Shown here in pieces: positions 8,201 through 17,482 of a stretch of 40,971 bases of DNA (position 1 is its first letter; the number at the start of each line of letters is the position of its first letter). The DNA comes from Anaerolineae bacterium (GTDB lineage: Bacteria; Chloroflexota; Anaerolineae; Aggregatilineales; Phototrophicaceae). The notes under the pieces were generated by a model. It had not been told where the DNA came from, made no database searches, and saw only the letters and a list, made by a program, of their open reading frames with translations. The position numbers and the translations under genes were made by a program. Location: NCBI GenBank assembly GCA_013821665.1, contig JACDGI010000005.1, forward strand, positions 1 through 40,971, given 5' to 3'.

Positions 8201-8296
8201 GCTAAGGGGAAGGTGCAACGACAGGGGGCAGTCACGAATTTAATCGTTGAAAAGTGCGTCCTTCTTAATGAACAAATACTAACGATTATTCCATAA
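5225..8296 (+). CDS. dnaE2: Error-prone DNA polymerase III alpha subunit DnaE2
   Basis: A 1023-aa C-family polymerase, the catalytic subunit of the damage-induced mutasome. Domains in order: an N-terminal PHP domain (HARSNRSIL at residues 8-16), the palm with GRGSAANSLVAYLLGI, the catalytic PDIDIDF motif (D380 and D382) and the third Asp in KVDILGL (D533), fingers (HPLLEGPLKKTLGVLIFQED), an HhH region and a C-terminal OB fold (RVWVAGQIV...FITLRDERG). Length agrees with DnaE2 (about 1000-1080 aa) and is shorter than replicative DnaE1. It is the last gene of the cassette and ends before a strong terminator. Expression now depends on promoters inside the IS or read-through. Confidence 0.95.
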   Translation: MIDYIELHARSNRSILNASSSAEDLVKRAVELHMTCLGLVNDNVVYDAPHFVRIAQKAGIKPILGAELTLHDHSCLTLLVKNEQGWRNLSAMISVAQHNAPKGESLLPEGGLEGHTDGLIALSGGQLGRISSAVLHGNYQAAVSAANEFIRLFGKDHFWFELQHHLHPKDNQLVADLVDLAGQIGIGVVATNNVHYAVRDRHKLHDVLRCIHYKTTLDEATQLNSNSEYYLKAGEDLAPLFRAYPHALSNTRSIAEQCNFELPNGLQELPIFPTPEQMSADEYLRQLCVTQAAHLQLPTNAYDQIDYELRVIRESGLSNYFLIVWDIVRFAREQDIMCQGRGSAANSLVAYLLGISPVNPLAHDLVFERFLSSERQVVPDIDIDFDGDRREEVIQYVYQRYGLDYAAMACTFVTFHAKSAIRDIGKALGLPIDLLGHITSTLDTYHADILRESASLQEAIGNRIGSQTWQHILDLCEQVEGALHYLGIHNGGMVITGALISDRVPTEPARMIDRYVVQWDKDGLADVGMVKVDILGLMTLTAITDALKIIEQRTGHRPVLSTLNFDDPLVYDMICVGDTVGIFQVESRAQAQILPRLKPRDLDTLKICISIIRPGPVGGGMAKEYVFRSEGVKPVIYFHPLLEGPLKKTLGVLIFQEDCIRIAHDFASFTPGQGELLRRAFGAKDAHKKIESLHQAFIEGAVAKGVDIETAETVFDMLRAFGHYSFSEAHAASFATLVYYVAWLKRYHPQAFYIALLNNQPMGFWTPAILVEDARQHNIPIYGVDINKSEYRCTVKWEGIQLGFNYVQQLGEADADQIIQAREQQPFVNLEDYYRRVQLSRQVNENLIAAGAMDAWDQSRRDLLWALGLLDKPDKLALRRQTKPTGLPQLTTAEKAQMEYRVTHVSTGPHPMAFYRTLLNKHGTLTSQRLNRYPEGRRVWVAGQIVVHQSPPTAKGFHFITLRDERGFINLILKPKVYAQFRHIIQGTSLLLAKGKVQRQGAVTNLIVEKCVLLNEQILTIIP

Positions 8297-8335
8297 ACTA
8301 ACTAAGGCTTTGTTTCTAGTAATCGGAGTGAAATT

Positions 8336-8404
8336 ATGCGAGAGCGTGTATCCAGAAAACATTTGTCTGGGTGGATGAGTTTCGAGGTCAGTAATAATCA
8401 GTAA
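8336..8404 (+). CDS. Possible 22-aa peptide gene after dnaE2
   Basis: ATG at 8336 has GGAG 8 nt upstream and the frame runs 22 codons to TAA (MRERVSRKHLSGWMSFEVSNNQ in two parts: MRERVSRKHL then SGWMSFEVSNNQ). It lies between dnaE2 and the terminator. It is too short to test by codon bias and may be chance. Confidence 0.2.
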   Translation: MRERVSRKHLSGWMSFEVSNNQ

Positions 8405-8414
8405 ATGTATGCAA

Positions 8415-8442
8415 AAAAAGCCCTGATCAGTCAGGGCTTTTT
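8415..8442. terminator. Bidirectional intrinsic terminator
   Basis: AAAAGCCCTGA (8416-8426) pairs perfectly with TCAGGGCTTTT (8431-8441) around a TCAG loop, with A and T runs on the two sides. It serves dnaE2 on the + strand and the convergent SH3/DUF3761 gene on the minus strand. Confidence 0.9.
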
Positions 8443-8461
8443 ATTACTCAATATGTTGGTG

Positions 8462-8956
8462 CTATTTATACCAAACCGATACACCCTTATGATGCGAACA
8501 AGCACCTTGATGGTGCGCCGCGTAGGAGTAAGTGCCGTCATTACAGAGTGCAGTCGCACCATTGCCTGCCATTACAGCATTCGAAGAAGCCGGGATAGGG
8601 GTGGCAGTAACTGTAACCGTGTGAGTAGTGGTACCGGAGCTGCCACCAGTTCCACTGGTAATGACTACGGGCTTGTGATCGGTCAGCAGCGAACTGAGAA
8701 TATAGCCATCTTTGCCACTGATATTGACCTTGTACCATGTATCGACATGCCCGACCAATTCACCTGCCACGACATCCAGAACGACTACAGCTTTACCTCG
8801 ACCCAAAGTGGTCACAAGTTTGGCGGTGGACGAGGATTCGGCCCGCACTTTAGCGGCTTTCACATTCACATAGTATGTTATGCCTTGCTGGGCGCTTACT
8901 GGAATGACCAGCATAAATAAGAAAAACGGCAGGATTAAGAGAAATAGTTTACGCAT
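8462..8956 (-). CDS. Secreted SH3-like protein with C-terminal DUF3761 domain
   Basis: A 164-aa exported protein. Residues 1-22 are a typical signal peptide (MRKLF then a Leu/Phe-rich core ending VSA, cleavage before QQ). Residues about 28-90 form a bacterial SH3-type domain (NVKAAKVRAESSSTAKLV, TWYKVNISGKDGYI), often used to bind peptidoglycan or cell-surface polymers. A Ser/Thr/Gly linker leads to residues 134-164, CNDGTYSYAAHHQGACSHH-type, which matches DUF3761 (paired Cys, His-rich). GGAGA lies about 10 nt before the ATG. Function is unknown; an envelope role is inferred. It is convergent with dnaE2 and not part of that operon. Confidence 0.9.
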   Translation of the reverse strand: MRKLFLLILPFFLFMLVIPVSAQQGITYYVNVKAAKVRAESSSTAKLVTTLGRGKAVVVLDVVAGELVGHVDTWYKVNISGKDGYILSSLLTDHKPVVITSGTGGSSGTTTHTVTVTATPIPASSNAVMAGNGATALCNDGTYSYAAHHQGACSHHKGVSVWYK

Positions 8957-9407
8957 AAGTTGAGGTCTCCATGTTGAGCTTATATATCAACATAGTCAGC
9001 CTGAAACATAGAGGTTAATCGTAAAGACTGCATTTGTTCACGAATAATTAGGTTTATAGCAAGGTTATGACCTTGCCGATAGCTGGCACACACAGAATCT
9101 CGTCAGACAAGCAGGGTAGGGGCAGGTGGAAAAAGTCGGCCAATGGGCGAAATTCAACCGGCTAAATTGGTATAGCTCTAGTGACTTAAAACACTATGCT
9201 TGATATTCAAAGATTATCAGCTAGAACACAGCGTAGTAATATAGTAGCCTTTCCGAAATCTAACGGTCAAACCTTCTATGGTTTACCTTTAACTTGACAT
9301 ATTCTAGTGCTATAGGCGTATTCTTTCGCCGAATTCCAGATATAATTTAGCGTCTTTTCCGGGCCACATTTTGACTTCGATATATTCATTAGGAATCCAA
9401 CTCATCT
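8957..9407. other. Intergenic spacer before the polysaccharide cluster
   Basis: This is a 451-bp stretch without a convincing gene. It should hold the promoters of the divergent SH3 gene and the sugar-dehydrogenase gene. On the + strand, TTGACA occurs at 9294-9299 (with only a poor -10, TATTCT, 19 bp further), and a consensus TATAAT lies at 9341-9346 without a good -35. No hairpin, repeat or RNA gene was recognised. Confidence 0.5.
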
Positions 9408-10751
9408 ATGAAAATCCTTGATTTTATCCCACGAATTGAAGATCGCAGCTTACAAATAGGCGTTATCGGTCTGGGTTATGTGGGTTTTTCTTTAGCAAGT
9501 ATGATGGCAAAGCAGGGCTTTCAAGTACTGGCTGTCGATATTGATGAGAAGCGTGTCGATGCGGTCAATAAAGGTGGGTTGCCCATCGGTGGAGAAGAAC
9601 CCGGCATGATTGAACTGGTGGCTGCTGTCACCAAAAGCGGCAAGTTGCGTGCGAGTACCGATTATCAGGTATTGAATTCAATCGATGTGGTGGTCATCTG
9701 CGTGGATACGCCGGTTGATCCTTTATCCCACTACCCAACCTATCGCGCCTTGAACGGGGCGCTGACTTCGCTGGGGCAGGTGATGATGAATCGTAGCGAT
9801 GATCTGCTGGTTATCGTTGAATCGACAATTGCGCCGGGTACAATGACATCAGTTGTTATGGCGACTTTGAAACAAATCGTCGGTAATGCGGTAGGTCATT
9901 TGTTATTTGGGCACTGTCCTGAGCGCGTCACGCCGGGAAAGTTGCTGCATAATCTTGTTCATGTCAGCCGGACGGTGGGCGGCCAGACACCCGAAATCGT
10001 TGACGTGATGAAAAAACTGTACGGCACTTTCGTATGTGCGGATCTGGATGGCTGTGATTTGCTGACGGCTGAAATCGTCAAAACGGCTGAAAATGCCTAC
10101 CGCGATGTCCAAATCGCCTTCGCGAACGAATTGGCGATGATTTGCGAAAACCTAGGTGCAGATGTTTACAGTGTGCGCGAGTTCGTCAATAAGTCGCCCG
10201 GTCGGTCAGTCCATATGCCGGGAGCGGGTGTGGGCGGACATTGTATTCCGAAAGATCCTTGGCTATTGATCGCCAATGTGCGCGAACATTATGAAGCCAA
10301 TCTGATTCAAGCGGCGAGGGCAGTGAATAACCATATGCCTTATCATATGGTTACTTTGGTCGAGCGGGCTTTGGCAGCCAACGGCATTGAACTGAGTGCG
10401 GCACGCATCGGCGTTTTAGGTTATGCCTTCAGGGAGGATACGGATGATGACCGTGACAGCCCGACGACGTATTTCGTAGACGAGTTACAGCGGCGCGGTG
10501 CGGTTCCGATCATTCATGATCCTTATGTGCGTGCTTACCAGCGACCGCTCAAAGAAGTTGTACAGGGTGCCCATGCCCTAGTGCTGATGGCCGGACATTC
10601 GGTATATCGCAACCTCGATTGGGACGATATTCGTCAGCATATGGTGCAACCGATTCTGGTTGATGGTCGGCATTATTTTGATCCTTATGAGATCACTAGG
10701 CACGGTTTCCAATACTATGGGGTTGGCTATCGTGACAATCGTCTTAAATAA
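9408..10751 (+). CDS. UDP-N-acetyl-sugar dehydrogenase (WecC/WbpA type)
   Basis: A 447-aa NAD-dependent nucleotide-sugar 6-dehydrogenase, oxidising a UDP-N-acetylhexosamine to the uronate in the cytoplasm. The N-terminal Rossmann motif GVIGLGYVGFSLA is at residues 18-30, followed by VDTPVD and ESTIAPGT. The central helix region is KTAENAYRDVQIAFANEL. The catalytic Cys is C279 in GVGGHCIPKDPW. CPERVTPG and the 'HMPGAGVGGHC' form point to the UDP-ManNAc/GlcNAc group rather than UDP-glucose dehydrogenase. It is the first gene of the surface polysaccharide cluster, with the promoter in the 450-bp spacer upstream. The exact sugar cannot be assigned. Confidence 0.9.
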   Translation: MKILDFIPRIEDRSLQIGVIGLGYVGFSLASMMAKQGFQVLAVDIDEKRVDAVNKGGLPIGGEEPGMIELVAAVTKSGKLRASTDYQVLNSIDVVVICVDTPVDPLSHYPTYRALNGALTSLGQVMMNRSDDLLVIVESTIAPGTMTSVVMATLKQIVGNAVGHLLFGHCPERVTPGKLLHNLVHVSRTVGGQTPEIVDVMKKLYGTFVCADLDGCDLLTAEIVKTAENAYRDVQIAFANELAMICENLGADVYSVREFVNKSPGRSVHMPGAGVGGHCIPKDPWLLIANVREHYEANLIQAARAVNNHMPYHMVTLVERALAANGIELSAARIGVLGYAFREDTDDDRDSPTTYFVDELQRRGAVPIIHDPYVRAYQRPLKEVVQGAHALVLMAGHSVYRNLDWDDIRQHMVQPILVDGRHYFDPYEITRHGFQYYGVGYRDNRLK

Positions 10752-10793
10752 GAATCAAACGCTGATCGTTCCCTATCATTTTCGGGATATGCT

Positions 10794-12095
10794 GTGACAA
10801 ATTCTTGGTTGAATCGCTGGGTCAAAAATAATCGAATTTTGCTGACCAACACCAGTTCGCTTGTCATTACCACCGTGGTGACATCAGGGTTGGGATTTGT
10901 TTATTGGTGGCTTGCTGCCAAAACGTTTAGCACACAGGCGGTGGGTGTGGCATCAGCGGCTATCGCTGCTATGACCCTGCTAGGGATCATAGGTAAATTG
11001 GGCTTCGGCACTCTGTTAGTGGGAGAACTTCCCCGCCAACGCGCCAACGCTGGTTCGATGGTTATGAGTGCGCTAGTGATCGTAGCGAGCGTTTCGACCA
11101 TTTTGGGCATCCTGTTTGCATGGGCGGCTCCGCTATTTTCGAAAGATTTACAATCACTAGCGGCAGATGGCTTTGCTATTGGGATCTTCGCCATTGGCGT
11201 TTTACTGACGGCGGTCACACTGGTATTTGATCAAGCGGTCATCGGGCTGCTACAGGGTGAACTGCAACTGTGGCGGAATGTGGTTTTTTCGCTGACAAAA
11301 CTCCTGCTGCTTCCAGTTGTAGCGCGATTGGTAGCTGCCGCTACTGGAATGGATATTTACGGCACTTGGTTACTGGGTAATGTGATTTCGGTGCTGGTGT
11401 TAGCCGGAATATTTATTGCCCAACATAAGCGAATCTTCCATAAGTTGGACGGGGTATTCATCCGCCAATTCGGGAGGATAGCCTTACAACACCATGTATT
11501 AGACCTTTCGCTGCAAATTTCGGCGTTTTCGATGCCTTTACTCGTCACAGTAGTGCTTTCGGCCAGTACCAATGCCAAATTTTATATCGCTTGGTTAATC
11601 GCTAGTGTTCTATTTGCGATCCCAACCAATTTGACGGTTATGTTATATGCGCTAGGCTCGGCTGATCCCGAAGTCATGCTCAACAAAACGCCCTTTACGC
11701 TGCGGATCTCATTTCTGGTGGGCGTGGCTGCGAATATTGTCATATGGCTAGGAGCTTACCCCATATTGAACTTATTCGGTGCAGATTATGCGACATCTGC
11801 CCAATGGACACTTCGCATTTTATGCCTCGGTATCTTCCCGTGGATTATTCGCGCTCATTATGTGGCGATCGTTCGGGCTTATCGGCAGACAAAACGGGCG
11901 ACGACCCTCATGCTGTTTGGCTGCGCGTTGGAACTTGCGTTGGCGGCAATTGGCGGGTTAATCAATGGCCTAACAGGATTGAGTATCGGGTGGTTTTTAG
12001 CAGTCACGATCCAAGCTTTGATCGTATTGCCTGCGGTGTATCGTGTCTCCCAAAATCAACATTATTATCCTGTTGAACAATTGAAAATCACTTAG
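10794..12095 (+). CDS. Wzx-like polysaccharide flippase
   Basis: A 433-aa polytopic membrane protein of the MOP (MATE/PST) superfamily. About 12-14 hydrophobic segments are visible. The opening matches oligosaccharide-lipid flippases: SSLVITTVVTSGLGFVYWWL, followed by AVGVASAAIAAMTLLGIIGKLGF. The start is a GTG; an ATG is not available nearby. It likely moves undecaprenyl-linked repeat units across the inner membrane. It follows the dehydrogenase by 42 bp and is probably in the same operon. The family also includes exporters such as teichuronic-acid flippases; a polysaccharide role rests on the neighbours. Confidence 0.85.
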   Translation: MTNSWLNRWVKNNRILLTNTSSLVITTVVTSGLGFVYWWLAAKTFSTQAVGVASAAIAAMTLLGIIGKLGFGTLLVGELPRQRANAGSMVMSALVIVASVSTILGILFAWAAPLFSKDLQSLAADGFAIGIFAIGVLLTAVTLVFDQAVIGLLQGELQLWRNVVFSLTKLLLLPVVARLVAAATGMDIYGTWLLGNVISVLVLAGIFIAQHKRIFHKLDGVFIRQFGRIALQHHVLDLSLQISAFSMPLLVTVVLSASTNAKFYIAWLIASVLFAIPTNLTVMLYALGSADPEVMLNKTPFTLRISFLVGVAANIVIWLGAYPILNLFGADYATSAQWTLRILCLGIFPWIIRAHYVAIVRAYRQTKRATTLMLFGCALELALAAIGGLINGLTGLSIGWFLAVTIQALIVLPAVYRVSQNQHYYPVEQLKIT

Positions 12096-12274
12096 GCATT
12101 ATTTCGTTCAGTCGAGATGTACATTTTTTCATGTAGGATACCAATCCCATTCAATACCCAATGCCTCGCTAATAGCATTAATCTATAAATTTAGCTAGAA
12201 TACCCCTGCAATGACTTTAAGCAGAATCGTTATCTTTAAAACTTGAAACACGTTATCAAATCGGATGCACACTT

Positions 12275-12889
12275 TTGCGTTATCGACGGTTCCTTACTAT
12301 CGGATTTCTATTGCTCACATCTGTATTCCTTATCTGGCCGATATTAAACCCCCGAACCTTCATCAATGATCAATTAAATGATGCTCAAGTCCGCTTCTCA
12401 ACTGGGATTAGTCACCTCATTGGATTGAATGAGTGCGTTGACCTTAGTTGGTCAGTAGACCATATTCGCGAAGTATATTTGGATGGCAAAGGTGTAGTGG
12501 GGGAAGGAACCCAAAATTGGTGCGCGAATGGCGATTTGCACATTACACCAACATTACAAGTTCACTTCTTAACCGGGGAAACGCGCGAATATGTACTACC
12601 CACACTGGGTTGGCTTATCACTACGGATTCAAAATTTCATTTCCGGTTGCTGTATGTGCTGATACTACTTGTGGCAATAGGTTACTGGGGACAAATCCCG
12701 TGGTTATCCTCTCAAATCCAGAGTCTCTTCGCCTCACGGCGTACGCAGATCATCCTACTGACGTTATGGATGGGTAGTATTGTACTAATTTTCTGGATTA
12801 ACAGTCCAGTCTGGCCGGATGTTTTATCTACGTTGAATAGCATTCAGCATTTCCTACAAACCTTTTTCATCGTACCTTATTTGAGCTAG
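12275..12889 (+). CDS. Hypothetical membrane protein, 204 aa
   Basis: The only in-frame start is TTG at 12275, with GGATG about 9 nt before it. A first membrane segment (FLTIGFLLLTSVFLIWPIL, residues 6-24) anchors a roughly 100-residue extracytoplasmic region with acidic and Asn/Gln-rich sequence. Two more segments follow (LLYVLILLVAIGYWG and IILLTLWMGSIVLIFWI). I do not recognise a family. It is 9 bp before a large membrane glycosyltransferase-like gene, so the two are probably co-translated and may interact. A missed upstream start or frameshift is possible because the N-terminus lacks an ATG. Confidence 0.6.
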   Translation: MRYRRFLTIGFLLLTSVFLIWPILNPRTFINDQLNDAQVRFSTGISHLIGLNECVDLSWSVDHIREVYLDGKGVVGEGTQNWCANGDLHITPTLQVHFLTGETREYVLPTLGWLITTDSKFHFRLLYVLILLVAIGYWGQIPWLSSQIQSLFASRRTQIILLTLWMGSIVLIFWINSPVWPDVLSTLNSIQHFLQTFFIVPYLS

Positions 12890-12898
12890 TTTGATTTT

Positions 12899-14845
12899 AT
12901 GTTCAATTTGCTTGGCATCATGCTCCTCGTTTTGCTTTACAGTCTGGGATGCGCTGGTTACGGAGTATGGGTACTTCAAATTCTCCCTTTACGAAAGTCG
13001 AACCAGTCGTTCGGCTATTGGGTTACAGCCTTCCTTTTAGGACAGGGAATAGTAGCGGCACTCTTGGAGTTTATCTCCTTGCTTGGCATATTTACCCCGA
13101 TAATAATTGGTTTGATGCTATCGTTGGGTTGGGCGGGAATCTTGGTGTTTAATGGAGTTCTGCGCATCACTTTGGTATCCACTGTAAAGAATACGATGGT
13201 TGCATTTCGTAGAGAGCGCTTAGAGTGGAAGGCGATTATTATCCTTTCACTAATACTCTTAGTTTACTTCACACTGCAAATGTTCCTCCCTCCTGTAGGT
13301 GATGCTGCCAGCTTTTATATGGTGCTACCCAAATTGATTGCTAATACCCAGCAAATTCAGTCGCTCCCTCTCCCCGGTTATGAAAGCTTTACTGCTATCG
13401 GGTTACAAGGTGAGTTCCACTATGCAGCTTTACTTGCGTTCAGCGGAGAAATGGCGGCCAAATTATTTGTACTTCCCATCGCATTAGCGGGAATCGCAAT
13501 GCTGATCGGCGTTGGACGGGGGATTGGACTGTCCGCTAAGGGTCAAATTATCATATTTGTGGCGGTTATCACATCTAGTGCTTTTACGAATGTCATGTGG
13601 GATGGCAAAGTCGACTTGTTTGGAGCGGGGATGGGGTTGGCCGCGTTTTATTGGGGATGTAAAACTGACGAAGGCTGGGGCGCAGTCGCTTTATGTGGCT
13701 TATTCACAGGCTTTTCAGTTATCGCCAAATTGTCATATCTAGTAGTATTGCCGATCTCCATTTTTTTGATTGTGATTTATGGCGCTTATCTTTATAACCA
13801 ATCGGTTGCACCACTGCGTTTACGCTGGCGTGGTGTGCTACTGGCACTCGTGATCTTTGGTTTTTGTGTCGCTCTGCCCTTCATTCCTAACATGATTAAA
13901 AATGCAGCTCTTTTTGGCGAACCATTAGCACCTTTCATTTCATCCAGTGGACAAGCTATTACCGATCAAAGCTGGTTCTCCCCGATAACCACCGAACGGA
14001 TTATGATGAGTTATCCTTTTGCATTCGTTTTTGGGGGATTTGCCGCACAGTATGGTACAGTTTCACCTTTACTATTGGCTTTTTTACCACTGCTCTTATT
14101 TATTCCTCGTTCAATATGGGCAGGATGGAATAACAAACTAACCGTAGTTTCGGTTGCCGCCTTTGTAGGTGTTCTTGTCTGGCTTATTGTACGCCCAAGC
14201 GTATTCGCACCGCGCTACATTATGCCGCCACTACTGATCCTGATAGTGCCAATTTCTGTTGGGGCAGCTTATGTAATAGAACATCTGATAACCTTTCGTG
14301 TCGTGTACATGCTGATTACGGTGGCTACATTAGCCACCGTATTGATTACCTTCGGCAATCCGAATACATTTTTAAATTCCGCGAGTGAAAATATTAATTA
14401 TGCGTTGGAAACTACACATGCTCCATGTGAGAGAGTTATTGATGCTCATATGTCGTCCTGTCAGATCGAACATTGGATGAGCCAAAATGTTGAGGTAGGT
14501 AAGCGTGTGTTTATGAGTAGTATCGACCGATACTGGCTAAGGTCAGATTTGCTGCAATGCATCCAAAGGAAACAAGATCTAATTAGCCTTGCAACGGGTA
14601 CTTCTACAGAAGAAAGCTGGAACTTGTTTTATCAGGCAGGCTTCCGTTATTTGGTGGTTGATTTGTGGAATCTGAGCAGGAGGCTCGATGTAGAACAATT
14701 ACCATCGTGGCTTCACGCAGACCAAGTATTCCAATTTGACCATTATTTTGTATATGATGTTCAACCACTAAGAACTCAGCCGCCACTAACTTCTGCTTGT
14801 GTTCAAATTGGTACCAACCGATGGGTTGTGCAGAAGCTGCAATAA
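12899..14845 (+). CDS. Large GT-C-like membrane protein, 648 aa
   Basis: A polytopic protein with about 11-13 hydrophobic segments in the first 480 residues and a soluble C-terminal domain (about 490-648) with several Cys (HAPCERVIDAHMSSCQIEHW). Between segments, LPPVGDAASFYMVLPKL contains an Asp at the position expected for the catalytic or metal Asp of GT-C glycosyltransferases (first extracytoplasmic loop). This suggests an enzyme using a lipid-linked sugar donor in the periplasm or cell wall. No known subfamily is recognised. It starts at an ATG 9 nt after the preceding stop, with no ribosome site, so translational coupling is likely. It sits inside the polysaccharide cluster. Confidence 0.7.
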   Translation: MFNLLGIMLLVLLYSLGCAGYGVWVLQILPLRKSNQSFGYWVTAFLLGQGIVAALLEFISLLGIFTPIIIGLMLSLGWAGILVFNGVLRITLVSTVKNTMVAFRRERLEWKAIIILSLILLVYFTLQMFLPPVGDAASFYMVLPKLIANTQQIQSLPLPGYESFTAIGLQGEFHYAALLAFSGEMAAKLFVLPIALAGIAMLIGVGRGIGLSAKGQIIIFVAVITSSAFTNVMWDGKVDLFGAGMGLAAFYWGCKTDEGWGAVALCGLFTGFSVIAKLSYLVVLPISIFLIVIYGAYLYNQSVAPLRLRWRGVLLALVIFGFCVALPFIPNMIKNAALFGEPLAPFISSSGQAITDQSWFSPITTERIMMSYPFAFVFGGFAAQYGTVSPLLLAFLPLLLFIPRSIWAGWNNKLTVVSVAAFVGVLVWLIVRPSVFAPRYIMPPLLILIVPISVGAAYVIEHLITFRVVYMLITVATLATVLITFGNPNTFLNSASENINYALETTHAPCERVIDAHMSSCQIEHWMSQNVEVGKRVFMSSIDRYWLRSDLLQCIQRKQDLISLATGTSTEESWNLFYQAGFRYLVVDLWNLSRRLDVEQLPSWLHADQVFQFDHYFVYDVQPLRTQPPLTSACVQIGTNRWVVQKLQ

Positions 14846-14866
14846 GATAATCTGGAGAAAATCTTT

Positions 14867-15832
14867 GTGACGATTTCAAATAAAACGATATTTATTACCG
14901 GTGGTGCGGGATTCATCGGTTCGACGCTCGCGGGTCGGTTGGTAGAAGATAACCGGATTGTTATCTACGACAATCTCTCCCGTGATTCGTTGAAAAACAA
15001 ACCGTTCCGTGACCATCCCAATCTCAAAGTGATTAATGGGGATATTTTGGACTTTCCGACCTTACGTCAGGCGATGGAAGGCAGCGATATTATCGTGCAT
15101 TGCGCGGCTATTGCTGGCGTGGATACGGTTATCAAGAGTCCTGTGACCACCATGAGGGTGAATATGCTTGGTTCGGCTAATGTGCTGGAAGCAGCAGCTC
15201 AACTACCGCGCTGTGATCGGGTAGTGTGTTTTTCCACCAGCGAGGTTTTTGGTCGTCAGGCATTCCGATCTGCTGAAACAGACAACACAGTGATGGGCGA
15301 AGTTGGTGAAGCACGATGGACATATGCCGTTAGCAAATTAGCTGAAGAACATTTAGCGATTGCCTACTACCACGAACAATGGTTGCCAACGACGGTAGTG
15401 CGTCCCTTTAACGTGTATGGGGCAGGGCAGATTGGCGAAGGCGCGTTACGTACCTTTATCCAACGGGCAGTTCGTGACGAGCCAATTGATATTCATGGTG
15501 ACGGCACGCAAATTCGCGCTTGGTGTTATGTTGATGATATGGTGGATGGTGTCCTGCTGGCGATGGCGCACCCCAAAGCGATTGGTGAGTCGTTTAATAT
15601 CGGCAACCAAAAAGCAGTCGTGACGATTTATGGTTTAGCTAATACGGTCGTGCGAGTACTCAATTCCAAGTCGCCGATTCGATTTACTCGTAAAGATTAT
15701 GTGGATGTCGAGCTTCGCATCCCGATGGTTAAAAAAGCCTACGAGATGCTGGGCTTTGAGGCGAAAATTGACCTCGAAGAAGGTATCCGCCGCAGCGCGG
15801 ATTATTACCGGCAGCAAGTAGGTCTACCATGA
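14867..15832 (+). CDS. NAD-dependent epimerase/dehydratase (extended SDR)
   Basis: A 321-aa extended short-chain dehydrogenase acting on a nucleotide sugar. The Rossmann motif [12 protein letters not shown] is at residues 10-21. The catalytic pair is Y153 and K157 in [20 protein letters not shown] before it and [12 protein letters not shown] after it are typical of UDP-glucuronate decarboxylases and 4-epimerases. It starts at GTG, with GGAG about 11 nt upstream. It ends with ATGA overlapping the next gene. It probably epimerises, decarboxylates or dehydrates the sugar that the aminotransferase then uses; the exact reaction cannot be told. Confidence 0.9.
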   Translation: MTISNKTIFITGGAGFIGSTLAGRLVEDNRIVIYDNLSRDSLKNKPFRDHPNLKVINGDILDFPTLRQAMEGSDIIVHCAAIAGVDTVIKSPVTTMRVNMLGSANVLEAAAQLPRCDRVVCFSTSEVFGRQAFRSAETDNTVMGEVGEARWTYAVSKLAEEHLAIAYYHEQWLPTTVVRPFNVYGAGQIGEGALRTFIQRAVRDEPIDIHGDGTQIRAWCYVDDMVDGVLLAMAHPKAIGESFNIGNQKAVVTIYGLANTVVRVLNSKSPIRFTRKDYVDVELRIPMVKKAYEMLGFEAKIDLEEGIRRSADYYRQQVGLP

Positions 15833-16962
15833 TCCGTCTAGCCATTCCCTCGATTGAGGAGAATGATTTACAGGCTGTACGTGATGTTCTTTTAAGTGGT
15901 TATCTGGTGCAGGGTTCACATGTCGCCCAATTTGAGAAAAGCATTGCCCAACTGGTCGGTAGCGAACATGCGATTGCCGTTAGTAACGCTACCGCTGCGC
16001 TGCATCTATCGCTCCTAGCACTGGGTATTGTACCCGGCGACCGTGTGATCGTGACCACTTATTCTTGGATTGCTACGGCCAACGTGATTGCGTTGTGTGG
16101 TGCCGAACCAATTTTCGTAGATATCAATCCTGCGACTTTTAATATGGATGCTGATCAACTGGAGGTCGCGCTGGAACGCTCCATGAATGATTTGGGTAAA
16201 CGACCAAAAGCGATTATTCCAGTTCATACTTTTGGACAGTTGGCCGATATGCCCCGGATTATAGCACTGGCACAGCGCTACGATATTCCTGTAATCGAAG
16301 ATGCAGCTTGTGCATTAGGAGCGACTCTGAATAACCGGCAAGCCGGGGGATGGGCAAAGACTGGCTGCTTCAGTTTCCATCCGCGCAAGGCTATTACAAC
16401 CGGAGAAGGTGGTGTCATCACCACCAATGATGCAGCGCTGGCCCGCAATCTGCGAGCTTTGCGCAATCATGGGGCTGACCCCGATGCCTCTTCGCCAGAC
16501 TTTATTATGCCGGGATTCAATTACCGCATGACGGAATTTCAGGCTGCCTTGGGGCTGACACAAATGAACAAGTTGGAACGGATTATCTTGGCACGGCGTC
16601 GCTTGGCGGAGCGTTATGACCAATTATTGGCTGACACCCGCTTGCAAGCACCCGTGGTTATGCCAGACAGTTGCTCGGTGTATCAGTCATATATCGTGCT
16701 GTTACCGTCAGAAGTTGCAGCCGTCAGACCTGAACTGATCGCAGCTATGACTCAACAGGGTATTCAGACCAATATCGGTACTTACCACATGCCGATGACC
16801 ACCTATTTTCGCGAACGCTATCATTATAAACTGGGTGACTTTCCGGTGAGTGAGGATGTTTTTGCACGGTCGCTGGCGTTGCCACTACATGAATATTTAA
16901 CGGATGCCGAACAGATTGAAGTGGTTCAGGCAGTTTCGGATTGGGTTGATGCTTATGCCTAA
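15829..16962 (+). CDS. DegT/DnrJ/EryC1 sugar aminotransferase
   Basis: A 377-aa PLP-dependent transaminase converting a keto-sugar nucleotide to an amino-sugar, using an amino-acid donor (probably glutamate). The PLP lysine is K187 in [14 protein letters not shown]. The cofactor-pocket motif is [11 protein letters not shown]. The N-terminus [24 protein letters not shown] is typical of the family. The start ATG overlaps the epimerase stop by 4 bp and its own 3' end overlaps the acyltransferase start, so these form a tightly coupled translational unit. The product probably receives an acyl group from the next enzyme. Confidence 0.92.
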   Translation: MIRLAIPSIEENDLQAVRDVLLSGYLVQGSHVAQFEKSIAQLVGSEHAIAVSNATAALHLSLLALGIVPGDRVIVTTYSWIATANVIALCGAEPIFVDINPATFNMDADQLEVALERSMNDLGKRPKAIIPVHTFGQLADMPRIIALAQRYDIPVIEDAACALGATLNNRQAGGWAKTGCFSFHPRKAITTGEGGVITTNDAALARNLRALRNHGADPDASSPDFIMPGFNYRMTEFQAALGLTQMNKLERIILARRRLAERYDQLLADTRLQAPVVMPDSCSVYQSYIVLLPSEVAAVRPELIAAMTQQGIQTNIGTYHMPMTTYFRERYHYKLGDFPVSEDVFARSLALPLHEYLTDAEQIEVVQAVSDWVDAYA

Positions 16963-17482
16963 GCTGCGCTCACATGGGACAGGAGTATTCGATCTGTCAT
17001 CATTCGCCCGATTAGGTGATGGGGTTGTGTTTGAAGCTGGTGTACTCGTCTTTCACGCCGAGAATATCGAAATTGGCGATTACGTTTATGTCGGTCACAA
17101 CAGTATTCTAAAAGGTTACTATCAGAATCGTATGGTGATCGGTGCTAATAGCTGGATTGGTCAGCAGTGTTTCTTTCACAGCGCGGGTGGTTTAATTATC
17201 GGTCAAAACGTGGGCATCGCACCAGCGGTGAAGATCATCACGTCATACCATGCCGAGGAAGGCATCGAGAAGCCTATTTTGCATAGCACCGTTGTGTTTG
17301 CGCCGGTGATCATTGGTGACGATTCGGATATTGGTGTTAATGTAACGATTTTACCCGGCGTGACCATTGGCCGTGGTGTACAAGTCGGCGCAGGAGCCGT
17401 GGTGACACACGACTTACCGGATTATAGCGTAGCGGTCGGTGTACCGGCGCACGTTATTCGTGACCGGCGGGAGCAACTATGA
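16955..17482 (+). CDS. Left-handed beta-helix acyltransferase (hexapeptide repeat)
   Basis: This is a 175-aa protein when started at ATG 16955, which overlaps the aminotransferase end by 8 bp; an in-frame ATG at 16949 and upstream starts deep in the aminotransferase are also open. The hexapeptide pattern [LIV]GxxxxI repeats throughout: IEIGDYVYVGHNS, MVIGANSWIGQQC, IIIGDDSDIGVNVTILPGVTIGRGVQVGAGAVV. The conserved His candidate is in FFHSAGG. It likely transfers an acetyl (or other acyl) group from acyl-CoA to the amino-sugar made by its neighbour, or to an O-position of a repeat unit. Its 3' end overlaps the GT4 gene by 4 bp. Confidence 0.88.
   Translation: MPKLRSHGTGVFDLSSFARLGDGVVFEAGVLVFHAENIEIGDYVYVGHNSILKGYYQNRMVIGANSWIGQQCFFHSAGGLIIGQNVGIAPAVKIITSYHAEEGIEKPILHSTVVFAPVIIGDDSDIGVNVTILPGVTIGRGVQVGAGAVVTHDLPDYSVAVGVPAHVIRDRREQL

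Noticed and set aside
8405-8920. 171-aa + strand ORF over the SH3/DUF3761 gene
   Set aside because: It runs through the terminator and antisense to a gene with a signal peptide and known domains.
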